Shown piece after piece: positions 28,301 through 40,769 of a stretch of 64,000 bases of DNA; positions within the stretch are counted from its first letter, which is position 1, and every line of letters begins with the position of its first letter. A program made the translations under genes and the position numbers. Where the stretch lies: contig NC_133907.1 in assembly GCF_964199755.1 (NCBI RefSeq), positions 7,631,001 to 7,695,000 on the forward strand, given 5' to 3'. The DNA is from Larus michahellis (taxonomy: Eukaryota > Chordata > Aves > Charadriiformes > Laridae). The notes beneath the pieces were generated by a model. That model was not told the origin of the DNA and did not search any database. It saw only the letters and a list, made by a program, of their open reading frames with translations.

Positions 28301-31300
28301 CAACCAAAAGACCGAGACAGCAGCATTTTCAAAGCTAAACTAGAACTTTCTCCTTTCATTATGCTGATTAACACAACAGAATGTGACACAATTTGGTTCA
28401 TATACTTCAGCTAGGTGTATGTGGTACATTGATGCATAACAACTAACTTTGTGGCCTTATTTGAAAAATAGTATAGAATAAACTTAGGTGTACATGTTAA
28501 TGAAGAGGTAGTCACTGGATATAGCTGTGATTTTTCAGAAAAGCTACATTTATGGAGAATATATCTTATTTGCTCCTTTCAGAATTAATTACAGCTACAA
28601 AGAATTGATTTCTTTTGGCTCTGAATTAATCACTTTTTCAACTTACATTATTTTAATTGTAGGATTCATTTGTTTTTCCAATTTGTGGATGGTATTCATT
28701 ATTTTAGCATCTATACACCTCCATTAATTGAAAGATAAACATTTCAACATGAAGCTACAGGTCACCGCGTAAGCAGAGACAAGTAAGAGCCTAAATGCAT
28801 ATTTTTCAGCATGCTAGAAAGTGTGTGAACTAGAGCCAAGCCTGATCCAGAGCTCATGCAACCTACTGTGGAATAAAAAGCAAACTTTGTAGTCTCCATT
28901 GCAGTTCAAAGGACAAATAAAAATAGCAGGTTACAGACAAATTACTCTGAACAATTTCCTAACTTCTGTATCAGTCAAGAATAACTTCACCTTTGAAGTA
29001 AGAGCAAATTGAAAACAGCGTTTAAGGAGCAGAGGGAAAGAGCCTGTGATCTTTCTCCCACATGTCCTGTTTAATATAAGGAAAGCTTTGCAAACTATTC
29101 ATATTTGACATGAAACTCGGGAAATTCTTGAGATAATTCCTATGCTAACCACAAAGTTACTGCATGTTGTCATAGCAACATGCATCAGTTGAAACTTCAT
29201 GATGATACTAAATAAATCTTTGATATAAAATGAAATACAATTTTATTTTATTAGATGTTTGTCATATCAAATATAATGGCAATAAAATTATGTGTCAAGA
29301 AGTTCTAGCCAGTGACAATAAATAAAAGTCAACCTGATGTGAAATTCTTGTCCGGATGTCACCAAACAGCATTATAAATTCAAACAGCTACTTAGCAGTT
29401 TGCTGTCTGGGAAAGTGAAAGCATACAAAGCCCAAGCTGGATGTAAAAAATGCAAAATACCAGCTAAGTGTCACATATATATGTGGCCGAAATGCAAAAT
29501 ACTGGTTGGTGAGCATTAAAAGTAGTATGAAAGTTCCATGTCTCATTTGAGATAAAGACAGCTACCACAGTAGAAAGCAACAATATCATATAGGTAAAAT
29601 AAGATTTTTTTTAACTTCTTTAAGTCTGACAGATACTGTATCCAATGCAAAACTACCTACAAACTTGTACTTTGTGTCCTCTAGTTACTTTTTCTTCAAG
29701 AACTTAAAACAAAAAACAAGAAACCCACAACCAACCCACACGTGTCTATAGGGTATTGTATATACAATTCTGCATCCCATGGTACTTTGTACCTGCAATA
29801 ATGAAGTGCCAGAGAAGTGACTACAGGTAAACATGAGTGCTATAATGCACTCCTTGGCTATTAATAAATATCACTATCTCCTCACTGGCTACATCACATA
29901 GGAATGAACTCTGAGGAGGATAATCTGGGAGGGAATAACTGCAAAACCTCTGCAACAGTGATCTCACAGTAACATCTGCAAGCAATCATACAGCTACTCC
30001 GTATCACTAATGTCCAAAGCTGGAGGGTGAAGAGAAGAGAAAGAAAAACATCCTCAACTGTGCTCCATCAAATGTTGTAGAACAAATTAGCTGGTCAAAT
30101 AAATTCTACAGTTGGTTTTGCTACCACTTCTGTAAAATCAAAGATCATGACCATAATAAAATGTGTAATCATGGGCACAACACTTGTACAGTGAAGAGTC
30201 CATTTTGCTCCTTTTTTAAAAATAGTAATTCTTAATATTTGGATTTGTCTGTATATGTGCTGTAGCAGCATCTTCTGAAAAGTGCATTGTGGACAAACAC
30301 GGTCCCATCTGCTTAGATTGTCTATATGCATTTGTGTACTCCTACCTTGCTTCAATAAGCCTACCAGATTTACTCTCTACAGCAGCAGGAAAAGTAGCTG
30401 GGGAGCGGAGAAGGAGGTAGAAGAAATGCTGTACAGTTTAAAGAGGCCTGCCTTCGTGAAGAATCTTGGCTACACACATGAAATGAACAGTTTGCTAATA
30501 TTTCTATCTATCTGCAGAATAATTACAGCTACAGCAAGGACTATGCATGACTTCAACTACCAAGGGAGATGTTTGTATTAACCTACCTAACCATGTATCT
30601 GCTAACAATTCTTATCTCCTAATTGCTGGTTTTTTCATGTAAACAACTCCATGAGCCAAGGAGGGAGAAAATGTACTGTCATCCTTAACGTGCTTTTGAC
30701 TTTGCACCTCAGAAGAAAAACATTAAATGTAAAATGGTTGGGGCACATTTTTACAGGAAGTTTAACACGGCTATCTACATAAGCAGCCCAGAAGTTGCCA
30801 GGATTTCCATCTGTGGTTGACATTATCCTTTCTTCCTTCATCAAGTCAACCACTATAAATGCTATCCCAAATATCTCAAACAAATCCATTGCTTTTCTTT
30901 TCAGGAGCATAAATTATCAGAACGTATTTGTCTTAGGCAGCACATACATGAAAAACCTATGAACCCTTCTCTAACCCCTACAAAGCAGAGACAAGTCTCA
31001 AGTTTAAAAACTTCCCCAGAGGCTGTTTGAGAGCATAGTCACATTTAACATTGGTGCCGGGAGACATTTTCAAAAGCAAACTAAAGCTTTTATGGATGAA
31101 CTTTTAATAGCAATATTAAGCAACTGGGGAAGAAAAAGTTTTCACAACTGAAATGAAACGGAAAGTTTTATTATTTTGCCCTGAAGTGTTAATAAAAAAC
31201 AGTCTTGGGTATAGAGTTACCATCAGACCTTAGCCATGTGCTTTGAGATTAATAATTTTTATCTGCGTTGATTTACTGCTGTTGTGTACCCAAAGGCAGT

Positions 31301-34300
31301 CAGCTTTTATACTTGTGTGCTATAGGTTGCTGTTCAATTACTAGCCTTCATCAATGAGGCTGGTTTAATTCGCATTTCTAACTGGATACCTAACAGACAG
31401 TAGAAACTTCAACTGTAAATATAATGAAAAAAAGTTCTAACTTTACCAGAGTACTGTAAGTCTGGTATGCACAAACCTATTAGCTACAGTTAACAAGGCA
31501 AGAAAATCATCCAAATGTGATGATATGATGGACTTCTGTACTGTGCTTGAAGGGGTAAAACTTGACAGAATCTAAAAATCCACTGAACAATGTTTTTCCT
31601 CACTTGTGCTGGGCTGTGTGGAGAAAGCAAACAGGAAATTTTCTTAATAGTTTAAGGAAATGGCCAGATGTAGTACTGGCCAAGCCTGTAGTTCAACATC
31701 AAGTGCATCTTGTCTCTCCTCTCCCCCGTACAAGTGGTAACACCACCAGATCAGACCGCAGCGGTTATCCTAAAGCAATCCTTTGATGAACTCACATTAC
31801 AACCCTGCACCCCACTATTCAGCGTCCCCAAGTGTGGGGTTTGCTGGCATGAGTACAGAGGGCCACCTAATGAAACCTGCAGTTTATAAACTGAGATCAA
31901 AGTCACTGTATACTAACCAGCTTTGCAGAGCAACAGCAAAGAAAAGATTTTTGTAAATCTGCAATAAATGGCTAATGTTCAACTCAGGTTTGTAATTTTT
32001 TATTACATCTCTTGAACAGCTGGATGCAGTCCCCCTTAACTGTAAACCTGTTTCACCTTTTGCTGATGGAATCCTTCATAGCCATTTACGCCCATGTTTG
32101 GTGCACTGCATTCTGTGCAGTCTGATCAGCAGCTAACATTTAATTACAAATAATTTGTTTTTCTGTATGACTCATACAACCAATATAAGGACAAACTTGG
32201 TTGCAAATAATTTCTGTCTTATCATGCCTATATACATCCACATTTTTTTTCTCTTTCATGAATCAGACTATTAGAATAACATTAGATAATTTATCTGAAC
32301 CACTGACTCATGCAAACCAAACTACTCAATTTTGTTGCTCCTACAGAAAATATGGCTTTATATTCAGCATTCAATCCCTTTTTGCTCTTTGAAGTGATAG
32401 TTAATACCACAAAATTATCTGTACTTCGGCTACACACCACTTCCTATAATTATTGAATAATTATCAACCACATTTATATTATGGAGTGTAATGGTATCCA
32501 AGGATCTTCTATACAAAAGCGATGAGCAATAATGAAGGTTCCACTGGAGAAGGTTATGCTAGAGATCATCATGTGGAAAACATTTTTATATGAGCTGACA
32601 AGATATGGAATCACAAACAAGCCCCTGAAAATACAGTAAGTACAATAATTGTGTCCTACTCTGTTTTACAGAGTTTTTAGCGGACTACTTTACTTTGAAA
32701 AACTGGTAAGTTAAGTCTCCTTGACATCATGCACTGAAATAAGCTATATTTCCCTGGCTGCAGTTTTGCTAGTTTACCTGCTTTAATTGCTGCAACCAAG
32801 TGAAAAGGCAGCCACTGGTGGCTCTATGACTTGCAAAATATAAAAATATATGACTTTTGCAAAATACAAAAACAGTATGGAAACTGTATTTTAATACAAA
32901 GATGAAGCTGAATAGATAATTCAATCACTAAGAGAGAATACAAGATCACTGGCCCAACGCTCTAAATGAAGCCCTTAAATTAAAATAACACTTAGCACTT
33001 TTACAGTGCATTTCATCTTTGAAGTGCTTCACAAATGTGGCTCCCTTGACAATACAGAGAATGACAGTAAACTTTTTGCATTCTGACAATGCTATTAAAA
33101 ACTGTACATTGTCAAGTGCAGCTAAATGATTCATGACGTACAGCAGTGCACAAAGGATCAGGTTTTTTTCATGGACTTACGCTATCTGAAGAAGATAACT
33201 GTAAGACAAACATGATTAGAGACAACAGAAATTTCAAATCTACCAAAAATAAAAAGTACTTAGAAGATGTGGCGCTAAACAGAATAAATGCCAACGGAAA
33301 GACAATTGCATATATTCACTAGGGAGGAGAAAGGTTATCAAAAGGAAAAACTAGGACTCTGTTAAATACTTTCAAGCAACTGATGGACGATCTGTAAATC
33401 AATTTCTACAATGACAACTTAAGAACAAAACAGAGTTTCCTTCATGTTCTATTTTACACGTGTAAAAATACAAAATGATAGCCTGGGACCGTAGTTCTGT
33501 AAAATACAAAAATCCAGGGACTAATCTGAAAAGGTTTGTTGGATAATTACTTGCCTGGCTTGCAAACACCATAACTATACAAGGAAACTGGACGTTACAT
33601 GTGCAAAAAGACACCCAGATTTTCAAGGCTGTAGCACGGACTAAGCAAACAGGAAAGACGCATCACACACATAAAACCCTGAACTCTAGTAGTGCAGGAA
33701 GGCCTAGTTAAATGGGCTAAAATACACCAAGACCATCATAACCAGAAAAAAGAAAGAAAATAAGGGAATGGGGTCACAAAACAAACTAAAAGGACCAGAG
33801 AGGAAAGACCTTTGGCATTCACAAGAACAATCTAACAGCCTTCTATTCCCTAACCACCAGGGCTGTATATATGGACAATTCCACTTCTAGCATAGCAAAG
33901 AACAGCAGGGATAATGCAAGTTTTCCACACCTTGGCAGCATTCTCCCTTTGGTCCTTTACTGAACTAAGGTCCTTATTGGCTTTATAGCTGCTACTGGAA
34001 TCATTAAACTGTACTAGCTGCCTTTTTCTTTTCTGTAATGAAGCCATATTTGTGCTATGGCCTACCTGGAAATCACAATCATTTTAAATACCTGCAGTCT
34101 GCACAGCTGTGAATATGCTCAGAACAGCAGAGACGGCACAGCGGTCACTTAGGAGTGACTTTTACAGTGTTACCAACCACTTAATGAGAATGTGATCATT
34201 GCAGCCAAAGTTTCACTTTACTAAAATCGGCGATGGTGCTCACAGCCTAGGCATGGGCTTACCATAAAATGGGTTTCCCAGTTCTTTGATGCCATCTGCT

Positions 34301-36230
34301 GGATGCTTCTCATTATGGGTCAAACTCCATCACTAGCTTAGTTTTCACCTGGAAAAAGAAGTCTTTTACATTTATTTTTTTTGGTTTATAATTATAAGGA
34401 CAAGTGCATTGGATGGTTTGGTTTAACATACCAAATGAATGATTTGTCTGTTTAGAAAAAGCCTCAAGATATCAGCACCTCCTAAGTCTGTAGCCTTGCA
34501 TTATTCAGGTCTCAAACTGCGCTGTCCCAAAACACGGTTTTGGACTAAAAGCTGTTATCTACTACAGCAGGATAAGACAAAGCTGAGTCACCTAAGACCA
34601 CAATACTCTTATCAGCTGCTCTCAAATAACTGGCCATCACTTTATTCCTTTAGTGCCTAAAATAACAGTAAGTGGTCAATCAACTGCTCGAAGTAGTTTG
34701 GTGCCAAATGCCTACCTAACACAGAAAACTGAATGGAGGGTTCAGAAAATATGTAGAGGAACGCCTATACCTTCTTGAAGGCCCAGCACACTTGATTTGC
34801 TACAAGCACTGGCTGGCAGACAGCAGCAGAGTTGCTATGGCTACCATATCCACATTTTACCTAAGAGTAGCCTAAGTATTCACTCAGGAAGCAAGGAAAA
34901 ACTTGAACCCTTTCCTGAGGCATAGACTTGAATTAAAACCACAACCAGTTAGGAAATAAGGTTTAAAATCTGTACAGGAATAACCAGGGTATTTGTACAC
35001 ATGTCCAGCAGCAAAAGCATATAAACCATTGGAATTCTACAGAAAAGAAACATGGGAAATGCCAGGGCTAGAGAGAACGTTAGGACAGCTTTTGAGACTT
35101 GCAGCCATCAGTTAATATACGTTGTATGTAATACAAGTGCTTGTGTTGAGGTATTAGATCTTCACTGTCAAAGACACTCTTCTGTTATGGCTGTGCTAAA
35201 CCCTATATACAATGCTAATACACTTACGTAAACAACTATGTAAGTTACAATGCTGCAATTCATAAATAACAATGCACTGCTAAGATCCCGCTCAGGTGTA
35301 CTGAAGATCAAGGTCAATATCACTACCCTGTTAACCTACTTCAGTGATAGAGAAACCAAGTGGGGTTTTTTCCTCCACATTCACATTGTTTGCAGAAGAG
35401 ATGCTACACAATTGACACGATAGGTAGGTATTAGTCACTTTATAAAAATATACTCATCTCATACTCTGATTATTTATATTAAGAACAATGGCTGTAGATT
35501 AATGTTTGGCCAAATGAATCCTCTGTCCACACTGTTTTGCAAAATAGCTTAAAAAGATGATTTAAGTATGCTTAGATTTAATTTTTTAAAAACAAAGTCA
35601 TAATGAGCAGGTATTTCCATGGAACAATACATTAATCAAAGAAGCAGGCAAAAGTCCAAAAGCAGAATTACAGTGAGACAGTACATAATTTTTTTTAAGG
35701 ATGTAAGGAGTCAAAGACATTTAAAAATTACATTCAAGTCCACATAGCAATGGAGGCATAGTTCCAGGGACTGATGCTGACATTGCAACATCATCTATGA
35801 ACAATTCTGACATTAACTTGATACAAAAACGTGGATTTAGAAAATCATTGTTCAGGAAAATTAGAAGTTAAGACTCACCATTCTGACTTACAGCATCTTT
35901 TGTGATTCCCAAATACAAAGCAGTAAATGACTGAACATGATTCTGACTCCAAAAGCTTTTCTTCAATAACATTGCGAGCTTTCTAGAGCCCTCCTTTCTC
36001 CCCTGTCAACAGTGTTTATGCTATCTGAGCTAAGATTGAAAGACAAAGGATAGATTTAGTATTTCCAGGAAGGCTGCTAAAAACAGCTAAATAGCATTAC
36101 AGCTGAACCATACCCTACATATTACAGAGAAACTTTTATCAAACAGGCATTACAGTGCAAATCAAAAATTCTCCATTTTTATTGTTTTTATACTTAAGTA
36201 TTTTCATGAGTGGAAAATAAAACAAAGGAA
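19380..36230. other. Gene-poor intergenic region 3' of PFDN4
   Basis: About 17 kb of AT-rich sequence with no recognisable exon, RNA gene or young transposon. The open frames are all under about 100 codons and show no family resemblance. A few small direct duplications occur (for example tandem ATACTTACATAA copies near 23028-23048), as does a poly-T run near 22028. Some stretches rich in TAATTA and ATGCAAAT-like motifs (for example 24650-24740) resemble vertebrate non-coding regulatory DNA, but this is impression only. Confidence 0.5.
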
Positions 36231-36250
36231 ACTACAAATATGTGCCTGAC

Positions 36251-36256
36251 TTTATT
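36251..36256 (-). terminator. PFDN4: Putative PFDN4 poly(A) signal AATAAA
   Basis: A canonical AATAAA on the minus strand lies about 247 nt beyond the PFDN4 stop codon (36503-36505). A second AATAAA at 36178-36183 is an alternative. Either would give a short 3' UTR of about 0.27-0.35 kb. No transcript evidence is available, so the choice is inferred. Confidence 0.45.
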
Positions 36257-36502
36257 ACTTTAATAAACAATGCAAATATTCCAATCCTGATGCTTTACAA
36301 CAGTACAAAGCTAGTGCTTTCCTGAACAAATAAATAATTGCAATAACCAAAATAAGAAAGCTCTCCTTAAATAGATGGAACCCAAGACAGGAAAGTTCAG
36401 AAAAAAAAAAGTGGTGAATTTTTTTTAAAATGTGATGGAAACAATGTTATCAAAAAAATCTAATAAATCAAGGAAAAGTTGTATGGCATATTTAGAACAC
36501 CT

Positions 36503-36634
36503 TTAACTGTCCTCAGCCTCAAGATTTATGTTATTTCCAAACTTTGCATAGAGCTGAACTTTCAGGTCAGATAACACCCTCTGAATTGATTCCACTCGGG
36601 ATTCTAATGCTTCAATTTCTTCTTGTAAACTTTT
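36503..36634 (-). CDS. PFDN4: PFDN4 coding exon 4 (terminal)
   Basis: Encodes residues 93-135 and the stop TAA (36505-36503). The acceptor is a pyrimidine-rich tract ending in CAG at 36637-36635. It contains the C-terminal helix motifs LQEEIEALESRVESIQRVL and VQLYAKFG, which are characteristic of PFDN4. Confidence 0.97.
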   Translation of the reverse strand, partial: KSLQEEIEALESRVESIQRVLSDLKVQLYAKFGNNINLEAEDS

Positions 36635-39301
36635 CTGAAAAAGAAAAAAAATCAACTAGTTACATAAAACAAACTAAGTTATGTTTGTCAGCAACATATA
36701 AACAATAAAGAGGTATCCCTTTGCCAACTTTTTGCCACATCAGGCTGTAAGATTTATTACGGGGCCAAACAAAGGCCAGCATGACTTTGTATACTGACAT
36801 CCCGGTTAGGAATTACTGTGCATGTACATCACCCTCCTCAAATCACAAATCAAACATGAACTTTAGAAAGTAAAAGGTTCAAAGGATGAACAGATCACCC
36901 CATTCCAATGCTCATCACACTATAGCAGCCAGCATAGTAAAGGCGCACCCTTTTGCCCAGACAAACCTTTGCCTCCTCCAGCATCTCTTGTGTCTCTTCT
37001 TGGGAATGACTAATGAAGACATCGCCAATTTGGTAGGGTATCATAAGTGAATCGCTATCATCAAGCATCATGATGTCATCACAAGCATCTTCCAAATTCT
37101 GAAGCTGTTTCTATTCATCAAGACATAATAAAGGTGGTCACTTTGTACCAGGTAAATTATTTCAATGGATACATTGTCGTGCTATCAGTTGAATAATGAA
37201 CTCAGTGAGTCCACACTTCAGGGAAAAATCCTACCTGCCAGTATGATATTAACATGTTCAATAGAACAGTTCCAGAGCTGTAATTCAGCATTAGTATTAA
37301 ATACAATGGAGCTGTACCAGTAGAAATGGCTAGTCAATACTCATTATCTGTCATTAATAGGATAATTAACTGTCTAGACAAGGGAAACACAGCAGATTTA
37401 AATTTCACTAATATCTGCTATGCTTTTACACAGGAACTTTTAAATTTAACGAGAAAACAGAAAAAAATACTAAAAAAGATGGCAAATGTTAATTACTTTA
37501 TCTCAAAAGTAGGATTGTTTAGAGTCCCAGCACCTTAAGTCATCAACGGAACAGCAACATAAAAAGGCAACATTTTCACAATATATATATCAGGTAAACT
37601 AGTTACACAGAACATTTTGTGACAGTAATAGCATTTTTAAAAAACCTGATAAAACTTCTTTGGAAATGTTATGACTGATGTTGAAGGAAAGTGAATTAAT
37701 ATTAAAAAAGAAAATTAGAATTATGTATCCTCTTCAGCCTAGCAAAAGAAAACCTCTGCGCTCATAATGACAATCTCTGTCAACACATTGAAAGAAGAAC
37801 GTAACAAACAACTGCCTTACTGGTTCAAGAAAAAATAAATGTGAACAACCTCAGGCAGGAAATTTTAAGAACACTACAAACAGACATATAGACATATATA
37901 GACAATGCTTCATATATGAAAACTAAGGAGTTCTAAGAATTGCATGCAGAATATATTAGTGGCTTTTACTTCTCATGACTTCTTTTTCCACTTTAACATT
38001 CTCTGGCTATTTTCAAAGAATCAAATATCCCATATCAGAACAAAAGCATTATTTACAGTAATCCACAGCCCATATTTCCTGTGTTGCAGCTGAAAATTAA
38101 TTCAGGGCAATGAAGAGTAAGTGATATTTTAAGCAAATATACCTTTTTCACTTCTATTTCTTCCTTCAGCTCTGTGATCCTGCTAGTATTTCTTGCAAAC
38201 TTGTTAATTTTCTGTTGATCTTCAAAAGTAACATTGACATCTTCTGCAGCCTGCGAGGAGGAGAGGTCAAAATGAAGACTTAATTTCTTACATCATCTTG
38301 AATCTCACTACGAGATCATTCCTACAAAACTTCTGAAAAATAGTCCTACAGCCACTACATTCTGCTTATACGCTTGATTGCTCACAACACCCCCCCAAGG
38401 ACATCAGCAATACCCACATTTAGCTGTGCAGAGGCCCAAGTAACACCCAATTAAAACACCAGCATCCCAACATCCACAGCATCCCAACGCCGAAGGCTGT
38501 TTCCTTAACAGGAAACAGCACTGACAGTTGAAACGGACACCTCTGCTTCAAGACCACAGCAGGGTACAGCCTAACAGGTCAGTGTAGTCTGTCATACGCA
38601 ACATAATTTTGTAGTAATTGGTAGCTGTGCTGTGCTACAGATTTTAAACCCACTGAACTGTGGTGGAATCTCCCTGAGCAGCCTGGGGAGGTGGGCAGGG
38701 TTGGGTGTCCTCCATTTACAGGCAGTTTGCGCGGCCAGAAAGAGCTTTTGCCAGCACAACTGTCGTGGTTTGGGCCGGATTGGCCATTGAGACGAACGAC
38801 TGCACCAGCGCAAACTCTGTAACACCAGCGTAACCAAACCTGGACTTGCACGTTTGATTGATAGGCGATTTCGATAGAGCCAAGATAACACCACCAGGAC
38901 CACCACCGACAAGCAAGGGGGGGTATTTCCGGCAGGGCCTAACCCGGAGCTAGCCTCACCCGGCAGCGGCCTAAGGAAAGGGGGAGCCTAGGAAAAGTGA
39001 CCGCCGCGCCCGGCCCGCACAGGGCTGCCGTCCGGGGGGGTGCATGAACCGGCGGTCAGGCGCTCAGGGAGACAACTCAGGGCCGGGAGGCAGCGCTGAG
39101 GCGACACGGCCGCGCCGCCCCAGCACCGACAGATGGCGGCCGCCAACGGCTGGAGGGCCCGGCCTGCCCGCCCGGGGAAGCGGCGGAGGAGCTGCGCCCT
39201 CCCCGGTGGGAGCCCACGGCAGAGGGAGAGGCCAGGAAGGGGAATAAAAGTCCACCGTGTACTTCTGCCACACTCACCGCTTTCTTCATGGTAGCGGCCA
39301 T
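36503..39301 (-). CDS. PFDN4: Prefoldin subunit 4 (PFDN4), 4 coding exons
   Basis: Prefoldin subunit 4 is a beta-type subunit of the cytosolic hexameric chaperone that delivers unfolded actin and tubulin to the CCT/TRiC chaperonin. The CDS is complement(join(36503..36634, 36967..37110, 38143..38250, 39278..39301)), 408 nt, 135 residues plus stop. The human protein, from memory, has 134. All introns are phase 0 with GT-AG ends. The protein starts MAATMKKA. An N-terminal coiled-coil helix (about residues 15-55) is followed by the beta-hairpin region around LMIPYQIGDVFISHSQEET (about residues 66-84), then a C-terminal coiled coil (about 85-125) and the tail NLEAEDS. The start lies in a CpG island. 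The gene is divergent from CYP24A1, 12.7 kb away. No frameshift or missing exon is seen, so it should be functional. Confidence 0.98.
36967..37110 (-). CDS. PFDN4: PFDN4 coding exon 3
   Basis: Encodes residues 45-92, from KQLQNLEDACDD through the beta-hairpin core to EEAK. The acceptor AG is at 37112-37111. The donor is the slightly non-consensus GTTTGT (36966-36961). Reading through this donor gives an open frame ending in YSVMSIGMG, which is intronic and not part of the protein. Confidence 0.97.
38143..38250 (-). CDS. PFDN4: PFDN4 coding exon 2
   Basis: Encodes residues 9-44, starting AAEDVNVTFEDQQKINKFAR and ending EEIEVKK, the N-terminal coiled-coil helix. The acceptor CAG is at 38253-38251 and the donor GTATAT starts at 38142. 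Confidence 0.97.
39278..39301 (-). CDS. PFDN4: PFDN4 coding exon 1 (start exon)
   Basis: Only 8 codons (MAATMKKA), followed by a consensus GTGAGT donor at 39277-39272. The first ATG (39301-39299) is in the TISU-like context CAACATGGCCGC. A second in-frame ATG at codon 5 is less likely because the human protein also starts MAAT. Confidence 0.95.
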
Positions 39302-39610
39302 GTTGTTGGGACTGAACTACCCGCCCTCCCCGCAGAGGGGGAGCTGGGGGCCGGGGAAAACGAGGGGAAGGCGCCCGGCAGTGGTGACCCTGCGCGGCTC
39401 GGGGCTTCCCCCGCTCCCCACAACCTCCAGGCCGGCGGGCTGCCCGGACGCACCACAGGGCGCTCAGGAACCCCCTAACCACCCCCGCAGCGCTTAGTAC
39501 GTCCCGTTTAAAGGAGAAGAGACCCGCCTCCGCCCCGCTGCCGGCCGACGGGGAGGGCTGCGGCTGCGGTCTGGCAGCGCCGCCGCCGGGGGGCGCCGGG
39601 GCCTCGCTCT

Positions 39611-39653
39611 CGGCTTCGGCTTCGGCTTCGGCTTCGGCTTCGGCTTCGGCTTC
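39611..39653. repeat. (CGGCTT)7 hexanucleotide microsatellite
   Basis: Seven perfect tandem CGGCTT units inside the PFDN4 CpG island, about 310 bp upstream of the start codon in the direction of transcription. On the minus strand it would read as alternating Lys-Pro, but that frame belongs to no recognised gene. Confidence 0.95.
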
Positions 39654-40193
39654 ACGCCCGCTCGGTGCCGCTGCCAGAAGCCCGACGGGATCCCGGCTGG
39701 GCCGGGTCCGGTCCGGCGCGGCAGTAGCAGGGCGGGGGTGCGAGGCGGTTCCTGAGGGAGGGCGGCCCCTGAGGGAGGGCGGTGCCGGAGCGCGCAGCGC
39801 GGGGCGGCCGAGCCCAGGGACTGCGCCGAGCTGTCCCCAGCCCTCGGCAGCCGCTTTTCGGGAACGGAGGTGGAAGAGGCCTTCGAGTTCAAATCACTGC
39901 GGAGGGACTTTTTAAGCAAAAATAAATATTTTTTTCTGAAAAGGCTGGCTGACAGCTTCTAAACAGAACCAGGGGGTTATGGCATTTATGTTGCATAATT
40001 GCCTCCATGTGCTTAAGTTTATTTAGCTTCTCACAGCTACAAAACAAAAAAAAAAATTTAAAACGAAACCAGGTCACGATAACATTTCCCAGATGCGGGG
40101 AGAAGCCTGGCATTGGGTTTTCCTGAGGCCTGGTTGCGGTGGGTACAAGGCCCAAGATCCAAAGGCCTTGGGGGGGCAGTGGATGGGTACATG

Positions 40194-40227
40194 TGGATGG
40201 ATGGATGGGTGGATGGATGGATGGATG
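40194..40227. repeat. (ATGG)n microsatellite
   Basis: About eight ATGG/GGAT units with one base insertion (GGGT in the middle). It lies roughly 55 bp before the start of the adjacent CR1 fragment. Confidence 0.92.
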
Positions 40228-40283
40228 TTAAGCACCGTGAGGGCTGCAAAGGGACAGGGTCTCTTCCAACTTAAGCAATTCTC

Positions 40284-40769
40284 GCAGCACGAGAAGGACA
40301 CAGACCTGTTGGAGCAGGTCGAGAGGAGGGCCACAAAGATCGTCCAAGGGCTGGAGCACCTCTCCTATGAGGACAGGCTGAGAGAGTTGGGGTTGTTCAG
40401 CCTGGAGAAGTGAAGGCTCCGGGGAGACCTTATAGCCCCTTCCAGTACCTGAAGGGGGCCTATAAGAAAACTGGGGAGGGGCTGTTTGCAAGGGCATGTA
40501 GCGATAGGACAAGGAGAAATGGTTTTAAACTAGAGCAGGGCAGGTTTAGATTAGACATTAGGATGAAGTTCTTTACAATGAGGGTGGCGAGACACTGGCA
40601 CAGGTTGCCTAGAGAGGTGGTGGAGGCCCAGTCCCTGGAGACATTCAAGGCCAGGCTTGATAAGGCTTTGAGCAACTTGATCGAGTTAAAGATGCCGCTG
40701 CTTACTGCAGGGGGGTTGGACTAGATGACCTTTAAAGGCCCCTTCCAACCCAACACATACTATGATTCT
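40284..40769 (+). mobile_element. CR1 LINE 3' fragment
   Basis: A second CR1 copy, on the plus strand. The ORF2 C-terminus is readable as [21 protein letters not shown] and [15 protein letters not shown] follows where intact CR1 copies continue RRLRGDLI, and another stop comes soon after, so the coding part is dead. The 3' UTR has the familiar blocks [12 protein letters not shown]-type and GGGGGTTGGACTAGATGACC, and the element ends in CTATGATTCT. It is 5'-truncated near 40284. It differs in subfamily from the copy at 10582-11180, because their 3' UTRs are clearly different. Confidence 0.93.

Larger units (their letters stand above)
38920..39880. promoter_or_regulatory. PFDN4: PFDN4 CpG island promoter
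   Basis: A GC- and CpG-dense block that starts abruptly within intron 1 and extends about 580 bp upstream of the PFDN4 start codon. It contains many G/C runs resembling SP1/KLF sites, including a doubled CCTGAGGGAGGGCGG around 39750-39782. No TATA box is seen near the start, which fits a housekeeping CpG promoter with dispersed initiation. Long open frames on both strands here are due to the scarcity of AT-rich stop codons. Whether the island also fires in the plus direction is unknown. Confidence 0.8.

Noticed and set aside
39494-39919. 141-codon minus-strand frame with alternating Lys-Pro
   Set aside because: The Lys-Pro run is the translated CGGCTT microsatellite in the PFDN4 CpG island and the rest is GC-rich low-complexity sequence.
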